A DNA stretch of 64,000 nt, taken from contig JACCGJ010009915.1 of the NCBI GenBank assembly GCA_013407085.1, forward strand, positions 1 through 64,000. Reading direction: 5' to 3'. The translations under genes were made by a program, and so were the position numbers. Below, one piece after another: positions 1 to 11,212 of the stretch (the first letter of the stretch is position 1; the number at the start of each line of letters is the position of its first letter). The stretch comes from Atriophallophorus winterbourni (taxonomy: Eukaryota > Platyhelminthes > Trematoda > Plagiorchiida > Microphallidae). The notes under the pieces are model-generated. The model saw only the letters and a program-made list of their open reading frames with translations, did not search any database and had not been told where the DNA came from.

Positions 1-74
1 GATAAACCTTTCATCTCCTGTGCCTTTTCTCCAATGTTCTTGGGGACATTATCAGTGTATTCTGGTCTACTACA
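1..74 (+). repeat. 5' LTR, 3' portion only
   Basis: Positions 1-74 align with 3180-3254, sharing blocks such as GTGCCTTTTCT and TCTTGGGGACATTAT, and both end in TCTACTACA. The primer-binding site follows three bases later, as expected downstream of a 5' LTR. The LTR start lies outside the window. Confidence 0.8.
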
Positions 75-77
75 AAT

Positions 78-94
78 TGGTGAGCCCGACGTGA
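78..94 (+). promoter_or_regulatory. primer-binding site, tRNA-Trp type
   Basis: TGGTGAGCCCGACGTGA is complementary, with one mismatch, to the 3' end of tRNA-Trp as used by CsRn1-type elements. It lies just inside the 5' LTR end and would prime minus-strand cDNA. Two decayed copies follow (see the repeat at 78-208). Confidence 0.7.
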
Positions 95-208
95 TGCACG
101 AATCCTTTGTGTACTACAATTAGTGATCCCGTCGTGATGCACTAATCCTTCGTGTACTACAAATTGGTGAGCCCGACATACACGCATTCTTCGTGTATCT
201 TTTCCGGT
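78..208 (+). repeat. primer-site region present as three imperfect tandem copies
   Basis: The block TTGGTGAGCCCGACGTGATG followed by CACGAATCC and TGTACTACAA occurs at about 77, is repeated with changes (TAGTGATCCCGTCGTGATG) near 120, and again (TTGGTGAGCCCGACATACAC) near 165. The spacing is about 43-45 bp. The LTR-terminal string CTACTACAA is part of each copy, so the duplicated unit spans the LTR/primer-site border. Confidence 0.7.
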
Positions 209-305
209 ACTTCAAACTTTTTCCCCTTCACAACGGAGTTTTCAGGTAATTTTTTTTACCTCGTTTAATCGTGCATTTTATTTGCATTAATTGCTCTTGT
301 TTATC

Positions 306-1690
306 ATGAGTGATTCTAAACGCGTTATTTTGGTTTCGACGGTCATCACAATACCCAGCTTTATTTCACAGGACCCTGAGTATTGGTTTCAATTTTTAGA
401 AACTGAATTTAGTTCTAAAAATATCATTGATGACTACGCTATGTTTTCACAATTGACGCAGAAACTCCCCGCGGATGTGTTATTACAGGTACGCGACGCA
501 GTCCTGACTGCACCCATAGGTGACCGCTACCGTATCGTCAAACAAGCCGTGATTTCTCGCACGGTTCCGTCTGAACGATCTAGGCTGCAGCAGTTGTTCG
601 GAAACTTAGAAATTGCCAACAAAAAGCCATCTACCATACTAATGGAGATGCGCCGCCTGCTAGGGTCATCGCACATGGACGAGTCCTTACTAAAGGAACT
701 GTGGCTCCAGCGCTTACCTCGTGCCATCTTGGTTGCTGCGAAAAGCACTCCGGTATCTGAGCTTTCGAAAATGGCGGACAACATCGCTGAATGTATCCGT
801 CCCTATCCAGATGCCCATGTTTCTACAGTAACCACAGGACTTTCACGCACACAGGGTACTCCAGCGAAAGGCAGCAATACGGATCTACTGTCTGAGGTTG
901 CAACTTTACGCAATGAGGTTCGAAACCTCACACTCAACAGTAAGTCACGATCACATACCCCATCCCGCCAAGGCTCGAGTAATCACACTCGGTCACCCGT
1001 TTGCTGGATCCATCGGAAGTACAGCGATAATGCGCGGCCTCGCATTAAACCTTGCGCCTATCGCACATCGCCAGCGGAATCTCGGTTCGACACCTCACGA
1101 CGACTACTGTCGTTGGTCCCGAAGAGTTTGAGTCGTCTCTTCTTTATAAAGGATAAATCCACAGGACAACGTTTTCTGGTTGACACCAGTGCCGAAATCA
1201 GTGTACTGACGGTAGACACCCGCGCAACGTCCAATCCGATGAGTCAACACTTAAAGGCAGCTAACGGATCCCTTATGACAATCTACGGCCAACGCTCCAT
1301 GACCATTGATTTAGGTATACGTCTTGAATTCCGCTGAATTTTTACAATCGCTGCGGTTCCATTTGCGATCCTAGGCGTTGATTTCTTGCACTCGTTCAAC
1401 ATTCTTGTCGATTCTCGCCGATCGCAGCTGATAGATGGGACTACTCGTCTTGAAGCTCTTGGTACCCCGAGTAGAGATACACTGATTTCCCCTGTGTTAC
1501 ATTTATGCGAAATAGAACCCTGCTTTGCCACGTCGTTCGCGAAATATCCTAAATTATTTCAATGGTCATCGACTGCACTACCGGCGGTTACTACACCAGT
1601 AGAACACCACATCGCCACCAGTGGTGCTCCGGTTTACGGAAGACCGAGACGATTACCGCCTGAAAAGTTGCAGATAGCGAGCAAAAGTTC
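306..1690 (+). pseudogene. gag-protease remnant of Ty3/gypsy element
   Basis: One frame runs from ATG 306 to a TGA at 1335 and stays in phase to about 1677. The N-terminal part is a capsid-like gag with QDPEYWFQFLETEF and SSKNIIDDYAMFSQL. A zinc-knuckle remnant CWIHRKYSDNARPRIKPC near 994-1050 keeps C, H and the last C but has R where a third ligand is expected. A retroviral-type aspartic protease follows with FLVDTSAEISVL (DTS at 1182-1190; family usual DTG). The TGA at 1335 sits where related proteins often have Trp before FTIAAVPF, so it is probably a nonsense change. The text DFLHSFNILVDSRRSQLIDG after it is the normal protease end. Confidence 0.8.
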
Positions 1691-2488
1691 CAGCACATGC
1701 TACAATTAGGCATCATATGGCCATCTAGTAACCCCTGGTCCTCTCCGTTGCATATGGCCCCGAAAAAGACCATAAACAATTGGCGCCCCTGTGGTGATTA
1801 CCGTAGGCTGAACAAGGCGTATGTACCCGATAGGTACCCCATTCCGCATATTCAGGACCTAACGGCCAATATTCACGGATGCACCATTTTCAACAAGATA
1901 GACCTGGTTAGGGCGTACAACCAAATCCCAGTAGCCGAAGCGGATATACCGAAGACGGCCGTTACTACGCCGTTTGGACTCTACGAGTTCGTTCGTATGC
2001 CTTTCGGCCTGCGCAATGCGGCTCAAACCTTCCAGCGATTTACGGATCAGGTTTGCCGGGGCCTCGATTTCGCGCACGTTTATCTCGACGACGTACTCAT
2101 CGCTAGCTCCTCTAAGGATGACCATGTTCGTCACCTTGCTGTACTATTTGATCGTTTGTCCAGTCATAGGGTTACGATCAACGCGACCAAGTGCAGTTTT
2201 GGTCAGAAAACAGTCTATTTCCTAGGTCATCGGCTCTCGGCTCCGGGTATTCAGCCACTGGAAGAAAAGACGGGAACAATCCTAAACTTCCCAGAGCCCA
2301 CCTCTTTTAAAGAGTTTAGACGGTTCCTTGGGCTGGTAAACTTTTACCTACGTTTTATCCCACAGTTCGCGCGCGTCTCCCAGCCATTAAGCGATCTTCT
2401 CCGTGGTAACGCTGAGAAGTTATGCTTAACTGACGGAGTTATGATGCACCTCTCTTGTTATTCACAGACGCATCCATCGAAGCAGTAG
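1678..2488 (+). pseudogene. reverse transcriptase domain of Ty3/gypsy pol
   Basis: The frame differs from gag-protease; a one-base deletion near 1677 separates them (EQKFQHMLQLGI reads on in the new frame). RT blocks appear in order: WPSSNPWSSPLHMAPKK, CGDYRRLN, IDLVRAYNQIPV, TTPFGLYEFVRMPFGLRNAA, catalytic YLDD at 2081-2092, then the thumb and connection (FLGHRLSAPGI, FRRFLGLVNFYLRFIPQ). It copies the RNA genome into DNA inside the virus-like particle. All catalytic aspartates are present but the frame is lost again near 2440, so it is a remnant. Confidence 0.88.
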
Positions 2489-2970
2489 GAGCAGTGCTTT
2501 AACAGTTTGTTGACGGGTCATGGTTATCGATGTCGTTTATATTGAGGCGACTGCAACCGGCAGCGACTCGTTATAGCACATTCGGTCGAGAGATATTAGC
2601 AACATAGCTTGGGATCAAATACTTCCGCCACATTCTGGAGGGCAGGCAGTTTACCGTGTTTACTGATCATAAGCCCACATTCATTCACTGAGCAGATCGC
2701 CGGATGGATACTCCCCAAGACTAGACGAGAAACCTGGATTTTGTCAGTCAATTCACAACTAATATACAACATATCTCAGGTGCTTAAAACCCAGTCGCGG
2801 ACGCTCTCTTTATAACAGGCGAGGCCGTTTGCCATCAACCGTGGAGGTACAGGAACTTCTCAGCACGGACTATGTTTTTGAAACTTCTTCTGGTTCTTCG
2901 TTTTCAAGCTTACAGATGTGCCTACATCTGCTCCTACTGGGTTCATACGTTCACCAAATGTGATTGGGCT
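2440..2970 (+). pseudogene. RNase H remnant and pol tail, integrase not found
   Basis: In the frame of 2461 one reads FTDASIEAVGAVL, a stop, then RRLQPAATRYSTFGREILAT, a stop, then FRHILEGRQFTVFTDHKP and FVSQFTTNIQHISGA. This is the RNase H core of gypsy pol with several stops. Weak polyprotein-like text (EVQELLSTDYVFE) continues to about 2900. I could not recognise the integrase HHCC or DDE motifs before the 3' LTR. Confidence 0.7.
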
Positions 2971-3145
2971 CCGGCAGCACGTTCAGTACATGTGAGAAGT
3001 GACTCGGCTTATCACTTATCGGTTTTTCGTGTAACCACCACCACCGGCAATCGACCCATGTAGATCAGGTGCTTTGGCTGACTTCAAAGTGACTGGTTGC
3101 TGAGAGACTATGTTCCAGCCTGGAACGACCTGACACCACTTTGCC
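2970..3145 (+). other. tail of the gypsy element, no recognisable coding
   Basis: This short stretch lies between the pol remnant and the 3' LTR. No clear polypurine tract precedes the TGT at 3146. Confidence 0.4.
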
Positions 3146-3254
3146 TGTTAAAATGTCAATTCCTGATCAGAAGTCTCCTCTGATAAATCTTGCATCTCTA
3201 GTGCCTTTTCTTCAAAATTCTTGGGGACATTATTTTACTGGTCAGTCTACTACA
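3146..3254 (+). repeat. 3' LTR of the gypsy element
   Basis: It begins TGTTAAAATG and ends CTACTACA, giving the TG...CA ends of an LTR, and its last 75 bases match the window start. The length of about 109 bp is short for the family, so either the true start lies further upstream or the LTR is itself deleted. Confidence 0.65.
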
Positions 3255-3900
3255 AGAGGCCTTTATAATAGCTTACGTCAGTCCTCAGAAACTGGCCACC
3301 ACATACTACATACTCGTATTGGGCGATTTCAATTGCAGATTTGATCCAGGTTACGAGTCTGTGTGATGTTTTCACGGAAATTTTAGTGTTTGTAGAACGA
3401 ATGAAAATGAAAAAACATATTTAGAGCTGTGTAAAGAGTTCAGCATTTTGTGTCAGTAACACATTCTTTCAAAGAAAAACATAGTATAAAATCGCTTGGG
3501 AACATCCTTGGTGGAAGCATTAGCATCAGCTTGATCTTATTATTGTTAAGCACGAATATGAAAAACGTACTCTATATAAGATACTATGAAAGCGGAGACT
3601 GTGAAAATGGGCAATCATTGATTTGTGCAAAACTGAAGTTTCCCTGGACTAGATTTCACCTCGCCAAATGGTCGGCTAAGCCAAGGATAGATGTCACTCG
3701 TATGTGCCCACCAAATCTAGTTGTAAGCTTTGCAAAAGCCTTTACAACCGCGTTGAACAAAACCCCTTAATCGATTAGGATTCAGAAAACTTAGAATCGC
3801 TAAAAAGTTGCCGAGTCAAAGTTTCCACTTACGGCCCAAAGACAGCTGGATAGATAAAGTGAATGAAAAAACAGTTTCTAGGATGACTGCAGTCACCATA
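3255..3900 (+). pseudogene. RTE-like non-LTR element, endonuclease fragment (craniofacial-development-protein-2-like)
   Basis: Directly after the LTR, shifting frames read FYNSLRQ, a GDFN-like motif (WAISIADLI; compare LGDFNAR), CVSNTFFQRKT, WEHPWWKH.HQLDLIIVKH, then GDCENGQSLICAKLKFPWTRFH and AKPRIDVTRMCPPNLVVSFA. This follows the order of an AP-endonuclease domain (NTFF, W.HP.SKH.HQLD, D..TDH.L) and the linker to RT. The minus-strand copies at 12380-13345 and 34041-35005 are its closest relatives here and keep TDHS where this copy has ENGQS. Stops and frameshifts show it is dead. Confidence 0.7.
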
Positions 3901-5270
3901 CAGTCTGTGAATAAGAATTTTGGTCTCGTTCCTGATGATTTTCAGCTCAATCATTGATTTATTTCGTATGCTCTACGGCTTGATACACCGAACCTATTGC
4001 ATGATGTGTCAGGTTCCCTATCGTTGATCCTTATAAATAGCTCACAGTTATTTCCACGGAGCATTTTTAGGCTATTTAATATTGAAATATGTTCTTTATA
4101 ATCAATTTTTTTAATTTGAAAGTAAATAATGGCTTATACCAAACACCATGAGAAAATCTGCACCTTAGCTTTTATTATGATGGGAAAACTGCTGATTTTT
4201 TACTCACACACATTGAGAAAATTCAACTAATTCGCTAAACTTTAATTTGTATTTGCATAACAATTTTCATTGTAAATCAAAAACGTTTTCAGCGTTAGCT
4301 TAATTATATTATTTAAATACTATAATAGTATGAAAATAGCGTGGAAATATTTTGTGCAGATTAAACAACTTATCAAACCCTTTTCGTTAGGTAAGTAAAA
4401 CAAGGATATGTATTAGCGCAAAATTATATTTGCTTCGCATGCATTTTTATAAATTTTTTTTCTGGAAAATGGAACGATTAAATTAAATGAATGAACAACA
4501 CAGAAACGTTTACGAGGACACGCAAATCTAATCATTTCATTTCGGGTCAAATAGCCTCTGAGTAACATGAAATGTTTAACCCTCCATCCCATGCCTGCAC
4601 GCTTTATCATTACTTAAACAATAATACAACTTATGATATAAATTTGTGATCTGCCGTAGTATTACTGATTTTGGTTCGAAGCGTTGAATCGATTAGCCCA
4701 TCGTCTACATATACATGTGCATTTTTTAAATCATAAACTATAAACCGCTCACGATAGGTTTAATTCGTTTTGCAAATTCCATCATTTGGAACTATGTCCA
4801 CTCTGGCTTTTTCATTACCCTTATATATAATTGTGGTATATTCAATCTAATACGTGAGAATCATTGCTAATTTTTATAATAATATTTGTGTAAACATTAG
4901 AAAAGATTACTTACAGGTTTATCCAAGGAAATCGGATGTAAACTCAACGCTGCTTATTCTGCGACGCACCTAGGTGGGGGTATGAATTTAATTCGGAATA
5001 TTTCAAACCATTCATGTTATCTAAATTCATGAAGTTGAAAGTGAATATCATTACATATTTTGCTTGATTATCGCAGTTCATTTAATTGAATTTTTAGAAT
5101 ATTGCTAAGTTTTTAATTCACATAGTTATTTATGTGATTGTACAAATCGAACATGGTAACAATTGCGCCTAACTTCATGTAAATTATCGAAATTAATTTT
5201 TTTTCCAGCTCTCTCCAGGTAGATTGGAAATAATTTCGTGTATGCACTGACGGTTTGACAAACATTGCTA
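3901..5270. other. AT-rich DNA, nothing recognised
   Basis: I see no conserved coding or RNA feature. Reading frames are short with no recognisable motif. Confidence 0.5.
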
Positions 5271-5271
5271 G

Positions 5272-5273
<2 letters not shown>

Positions 5274-5315
<42 letters not shown>
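5274..5315. repeat. (TA)n microsatellite
   Basis: An uninterrupted alternating TA tract of about 40 bp. Translations of it give IYIYIY strings and are not protein. Confidence 0.95.
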
Positions 5316-5317
<2 letters not shown>

Positions 5318-6780
5318 TTTGATAATTTAGCTTTTATACCTGATTGCAATCACTTGAACGGAGAAACATTCGAGAATTCAGGTATCTTTTGATGTAAACT
5401 TCTTACATACAGGTATAACCTCTACTTAACAGGACATAATGTAATATCGTTTAACTTCCTTAATGTTGCTGAGATGTGTCGAATATCGTCTCAAAAATGT
5501 TTCCAAGAATGACACTGAAATCAGCATTTTCTAGATTAATCCTTGACAGACTATGCAAGTTTTCATATTTATACTGTCTACTTCAGCAAGTTTCAATACT
5601 GTTACCATTTCTTGCACCTACATTTGTTATGTATAAAATTTAAAATGGAAAACGTTAGTTCAACTTTGAATTTAATTTAGAATTAAACATTGTCTGCTTG
5701 CCTGATGCGCCTTTAGCACCAGTAGGAACCACCTTCCCGTCAGCTAAAACGAAAGATTCATTTGAAATATTAAATGAAATGCAGTCAGAAGAGAATACTG
5801 TTATGTTTCTCTAAACTTACCATCAACCATAAACAATTTAGCTTAAAACCAAAGTGAAGAATTCCGGTTTTAAATGAGTTAACGTTAAACTGTGGTAACC
5901 ACTTTTATCAATTGGCGAGTTGCAGAATATGGTTACCTAAAGGTCAAACAAGCGCAATATTCCATTTATTTATATACGCATATTATTATTGTGTGTATAC
6001 GAATAACCAAATATATAAGAATGTCATGTTTCAAGTTTCATTTGAAAATAAGATTTGGAACGTATGTTGCTAAATTTAGCTTCCTGCAATGCACTGGGAG
6101 ATTGTTCACTTGCACCTGAAATATTCCAGATATTTACATAAATTTGTCACTTGTCAAGCGTAGCGCTAAGATATCTCAAGTTACTTTGCAATGCTGTTAC
6201 GTTATTTTGCAATGCTGCTTCAGTGTTCTATTATGAGGCACTTCACGCTCTACGTGAATAATACTTGGAAATACGAAAAATACAGCGCTCACGATTCAGA
6301 TGATATGCTCTCGATTTCACATCGTTTTTGTTCGCCGCAATCGCGTTTAATGCTACAATTTGTGCTGAGTTTAACACATTTCGATCACAGTTCATGTGTT
6401 ATCGATGAACATTTTATATATCAGGCTTACTCTGAAAAATATCTATACATTAGTAATTTATTCATGATAGATATATAGTCGTTTCTTTTGTTCCACGCTT
6501 TCATTCATTATATTTGTCACTAATACAGCGTAAATATTTTTATTCTGATTTGGATTTATTTTTTTTCCACTCGATTCCTAAAAGACTACTCTAGGATTAA
6601 AGACAGAATATATTATTTCACATTTGAATAATTTGAAACGAATTCGCCATCTTGAAATCATCACGTGATTTATAATGTGCCTCTTTGAGGAAATATTCTT
6701 TGAGATAACTCTAATGTACTTGAAGAGTTTTATTAAGTCACTAATACTAATTTGCCAATTTCTACTAACGAATTGCTAAT
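5316..6780. other. AT-rich DNA, nothing recognised
   Basis: No repeat shared with the rest of the window was noticed. A frame at 6191-6478 (95 codons) is the longest but has no motif I know. Confidence 0.45.
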
Positions 6781-6789
6781 TAATCGTTG

Positions 6790-8990
6790 ATTTTTAATAA
6801 ATAAAGATGAACGTCAGTATTTTCATAAATACAGAATTTAAATGTCTTTTTTCATATGAAATAAAAAATATTTATTAGTGATGCGATGGATATCGATGAT
6901 TGTTAAAGCACGTTCTTGTAATGAAGATGCAGATGCTGGTTGGTGATATTTGAAATAATGAAATGTTATATTAAATCAAATACGTCTACACTTTTAACTT
7001 TTCACGGATGAGAGGTAATTTTTTGGATAATTAATTTTGAAAACCAGAATTATCTGCATTAACACAGAATTTAGAGATCTTGTTCATACTATTCCGCATA
7101 ATAAATGGCATTATATCCGTTTCAAATGATCTAAGATCCGTTTTAAATATTTCATGAATCGTATCACGAAATATTTGGCGCGGGACATTTAATATTTTGA
7201 GATTTTTTCAGGCATGTTAACATGTTATTATATTGCAATCGCTGACACAGATATATTGTTGAACAGAACATTCTTAGGATTCACTTTTGTTTGGTATATA
7301 CATCACTGAAAGTTTAATTTATGGCGATCTTATGCTTCTATTAAAATGGTAAAACTAATGTTGATTTTAATGCCTAAAATCAAGAAAAACAATACTACTT
7401 AAAATATTCCATTCAACGTGAAATCATCAAATTTTATATTTTCAAAATATATTTCTAATTTACATGATAGTAAATAGATTAAAAAAGCAAATTAAGGGAC
7501 GCCTGAACAAAATCATTTACATAAAAGTATAATTATTATTGATAGGTAAATAAAAATGTCATTGCCAACGAATCGCTATGTAATTGTGCAGCTGCTGGTT
7601 AGTGAATGTTGTAAAATAATGAAATTCGAATTTGTTTATTTTTAAATAATAAAGGTATATAGAAACGTAAGTATTTGCTTAAATAAATAATTTAAATGTT
7701 CGTAGTAACAAACGTACCTGAAACTGGAGTTTATTCGCAAACGTTGTTTAAAAATTCTAATATTAATGCCCAAGTCAGTTGAGTGTGCACATCGCAGATC
7801 CAGCTGTGGAGTGTAGTTGTTGACCTAATCCTTCGGTGGAAGTCGACCGCTTCGACTTTTAAAACGCTTATAAAATTCGTGTATCCTTTAAGTGATTAAC
7901 ATTGCTACATCATTGTTAGATTATATTTGAATATTCTGAAAAAAACATGTGTTTGAATATCGTGGTTCTAAATTAGCAAGAATGTTGTGATAATTATATG
8001 CAAAGATATACAAAATATACACATATATAACGACAATGAAAATGCTTGTGGATTTCACGATTTGATCTGATTCGATCTTCTGTTTCGAAATCGTGTTTGT
8101 AATGTAGTTATCATAATGTGCTACATTTAGAAAACCATAAAAAGTATATTTATAACGAAACGTAAATAATAATTTCAACGAACCACCAGTAAATTTTCGG
8201 GGAACCGCTGGTTTGTGAAAATTTTCACAATAATGAAATGATATAATAATTCGATTTCGTTGATTTTTTCAAAATTTATTTAGATATTTAGAAACGTCAG
8301 TATTTGCACAAACAAAAAAATTTAATGCATGCTGTCATAAAAAACATTTATTAGTGTCTGTAGTATAAAAATAATTGCTAAAGAATCTCTACGTGATGAT
8401 TGAGCTGTAGATGCTGTTTGTGATTTTTCTAAATGAGAAATGTTAGATTAAGTCAAAGTCCTCTTGAGGTTTATCTTATTACTGGTGAAATAAAAATTTT
8501 GTAAGTGATTAATTATGAAATTTATAATCCTCAGTATTTGCATTAATACAGAATTTGAATATATTGTTCATAGATTTCCGGATAATAATTGACATAAGAT
8601 CCGTTTTAAATGTTTCATGAATCGGATCACGAAATATTCGGCGCGGGACATTTAATATTTTGCGATTTTTTCAGGCATGTTGACATGTTATTATATTGCA
8701 ATCGCTGACACAGATATATTGTTGAACAGAACATTCTTAGGATTCACTTTTGTTTGGCATATACATCACTGAAAGTTTAATTTATGGCGATCTTATACTT
8801 CTGTTAAATTGGTAAAACTAATGTTGATTTTAATGCCTAAAATCAAGAAAAACAATACTACTTAAAATATTCCATTCAACGTGAAATCATTAAATTTTAT
8901 ATTTTCAAAGTATATTTCTAATTTACATGATAGTAAATAGATTAAAAAAGCAAATTAAGAGACGCGTAAACAAAATCATTTAGAATTAGG
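6790..8990. repeat. basic repeat D, two tandem copies with about 1.46 kb period, with related DNA between
   Basis: About 6860-7515 and 8340-8980 match at an offset of roughly 1.46 kb. They share CACGAAATATT(T/C)GGCGCGGG, the bases around GGCATGTT.ACATGTTATTAT and TTGTTGAACAGAACATTC. The same basic repeat recurs in every HOR-II copy later. The DNA between (7520-8340) recurs almost unchanged at 43600-44340. Confidence 0.75.
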
Positions 8991-9431
8991 GGGTAAAATG
9001 TTGAATCAGTTTATCACCATGCCGCAAGTTTCACTATCATAAAAACGGATTTTTTTGCAATGTATTTGAATGGATCAACATTTTGGAGCCACCGGATTCT
9101 AGCATGTTACTGGTAAATTGTATGATTCTGAATAAACATGATTTTTATATCACCGCGAGATTTTACAGAAATTACTGAGACTTCTAAAACAAATTAATAC
9201 AGTATCAGACTTTTGAATCTGATCAATTCATCATTGTTTTTTACATATATACATATATGTTTATATATTAGCAATTGACATTATCTTAAATTGTATCTGT
9301 TGGTGTATGAATATTGTAATGTATTAAAATATATAAATATGCATTAATCATAAATTAAAAGTTTTTGTTTATAATTTTTGGGATAACAAATAAATTTAAA
9401 TTACTGATTATGACTGTGAAGAGAACATTAT
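8990..9431. repeat. module E-type AT-rich repeat
   Basis: It holds the ATACATATATGTTTATATAT motif and the string ATGAATATTGTAATGTA that recur in HOR-II copies (for example 21350 and 31540). It leads straight into the CR1 fragment. No gene was seen. Confidence 0.5.
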
Positions 9432-11212
9432 TTGGCCCCATCCTGCTTTTCCGATTCACCTTCCACCAACGTATCCGAAGTCTATTGTGCACTTTCGGCT
9501 GTCTCACGTTTTAAGGCTGCAGAACCTGATAAACTCTCGCCCATTGTACTAAAAGAATGTGCTGGAGAGCTATCATCCCCATCACATCCATTTTTGACCG
9601 TTGCATGGGAGGAGAAATTATGCCGGATTGCTGGAAATCTGTCTGCATTAGCCCGATTCCAAAGAAAGATCCCGGTAAATACCCTCCTATCGCGTGCACG
9701 TCGCAGATGCATAAGGTACATGAGAAAATAGTTTTACGGCGACTCGTGTCCAGCTGTCAGGTGCATGATGCTCATCAGTTCGCGTACCGGAAAAATCGTT
9801 CAACTGTCGATGCTGTCGCTGTCCTCAGATTTTATCTCACGTTCTCTAGATAGCAAAACTTTGGATTACACAAATGCCTTTAACAGTGTTCTAGGAAACT
9901 CCTTACTTAAAAAAATTATCTGATCTTGGCGTCACGGCAAATATTCTTCATTGGCTGTATCCTATTTTGAGGGTCGTATCCAATACACATTCGCGAAGGA
10001 CCAAACCTCCCGTGAAATAGCTATTCTCCGTGGTGTCCTTCAAGGTGCAATATTGTCCCCATTCCTATTTTCCCTTTATATTTCTGATCTTCTGTCTGAC
10101 CTATCTGCAATTACCCTCAAATACGCTGATGATGTTGCCATTGTTGTAAATCAATTTCGTCGGATCGAGCAACATGCCTTAGGATCAATGGCAACGAACA
10201 TTGGTCAATGGTCCTCCACGATTGGTTGAATCCTTCTAAATGCAGCGAAATTGTATTTTCTAACATGATTGGACAGCGTTGATTAGCCCTTCATCAAGAA
10301 ATTCCTCGCGTTTTTCCTAACGGCTTGGTGTTAGACTTATGCTGCAGCTTTAATTATCTTGGTGTTACAATATCTGAAAATCTTAGCTGGACTGAAAATG
10401 TTACAAGAGCATTCATAAAAGCGCGCCAACTGTCATTCTACGCACTACGTATCCGTTCTTTCTACGTTCCACCAAATCTCATTCAACTTTTCGCTTTTTT
10501 CTTGCATTATTCCCCACCTTCTTCTCGCATTTCCTGTGATTTTTCCCGGCCTTTTGGAAAAGGATTTCACGATGATCAGAAGATGCAATAAGCTCATCTC
10601 AATATTCAGTTGTGTTTCCGCTGATGACATTCAAGACACTATTGTCAATCGTCATTTTCGGGAATGCAGCAGATTGATCGCGAACATTTCTACTGATAGT
10701 TTACATCCATTGAACAAAAGCCTTGTTTCTTGCAGATGTTTTTCTTCCACCCAAAGCCGGTACGTTATTCCCTATTCAAAAACGAATAAATTTAGAAATT
10801 CTTTTATTACATACTTGGCCCGATACATGGTACAGCAATCAAGAGCTGTTACAGAGTTGAAAGAACGCTTGACAATTTTCTAATGATGCCACGATGTCCC
10901 AGTTAATTTTCGAGTTAATTTTTTAAACTCCGCTAACATTTGTCTAGCCCATGGTAACCTGACACTATTTTAGCCCAAGTATTACTTCATTATGTGGCAC
11001 TTCATATATATTTTATTTTATTTGCATTATATAAAGAACCTAATTTTTTATTCCCGTGACATTTGTCTAGCCCGTGGTAATCTGACACTCCATTGGCCTA
11101 TGTATTATTTCATTGTGCACACGCTATACGTATTTTTTTATTGGTATTATGTGGAGAAATTAATCTATTGCTGAAAATTCGTGAACACTAATAAAGTCAT
11201 TCTTCTTCTTCT
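9432..11212 (+). pseudogene. CR1-like non-LTR retrotransposon (SR1/Perere type), RT and 3' end, copy 1
   Basis: The 5' end is truncated. Split frames give PDKLSPIVLKECAGEL, DCWKSVCISPIPKKDPGKYP, QFAYRKNRSTVDAVAVLRF, then GVLQGAILSPFLFSLYISDL and the catalytic YADD (in LKYADDVAIVV, near 10123-10134). The frame breaks again before FNYLGVTISENLSWTENV and ends with SRYVIPYSKTNKFRNSF and ELKERLTIF. These are RT blocks and the C-terminal tail of CR1/jockey-type elements. The 3' untranslated part holds a ~123-bp tandem duplication and ends AATAAA (11190-11195) plus a short TTC repeat. Confidence 0.88.
10936..11180 (+). repeat. tandem duplication in the CR1 3' UTR
   Basis: ACATTTGTCTAGCCC(A/G)TGGTAA occurs at 10936 and again at 11059, each followed by a similar AT-rich tail (CATTATATAAAG / GGTATTATGTGGAG). 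The same pair is present in the CR1 copies ending near 18110 and 53850. Confidence 0.8.

Larger units (their letters stand above)
1..3254 (+). mobile_element. Ty3/gypsy LTR retrotransposon (CsRn1/Boudicca-like), degenerate, 5' end cut by window
   Basis: The order is partial 5' LTR, primer-binding site, gag-protease, reverse transcriptase, RNase H remnant and 3' LTR. The gag type, the CWIH-type zinc knuckle, the RT text (for example CGDYRRLNKAYVPDRYPIPH) and the tRNA-Trp-type primer site resemble CsRn1-clade elements of trematodes. Stops and a frameshift break the polyprotein. The space between RNase H and the 3' LTR is only about 330 bp, too short for an integrase, so the element appears internally deleted. 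The two LTR ends differ at many sites over about 75 bp, so the insertion is old. The lineage call rests on remembered family features, not a search. Confidence 0.85.
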
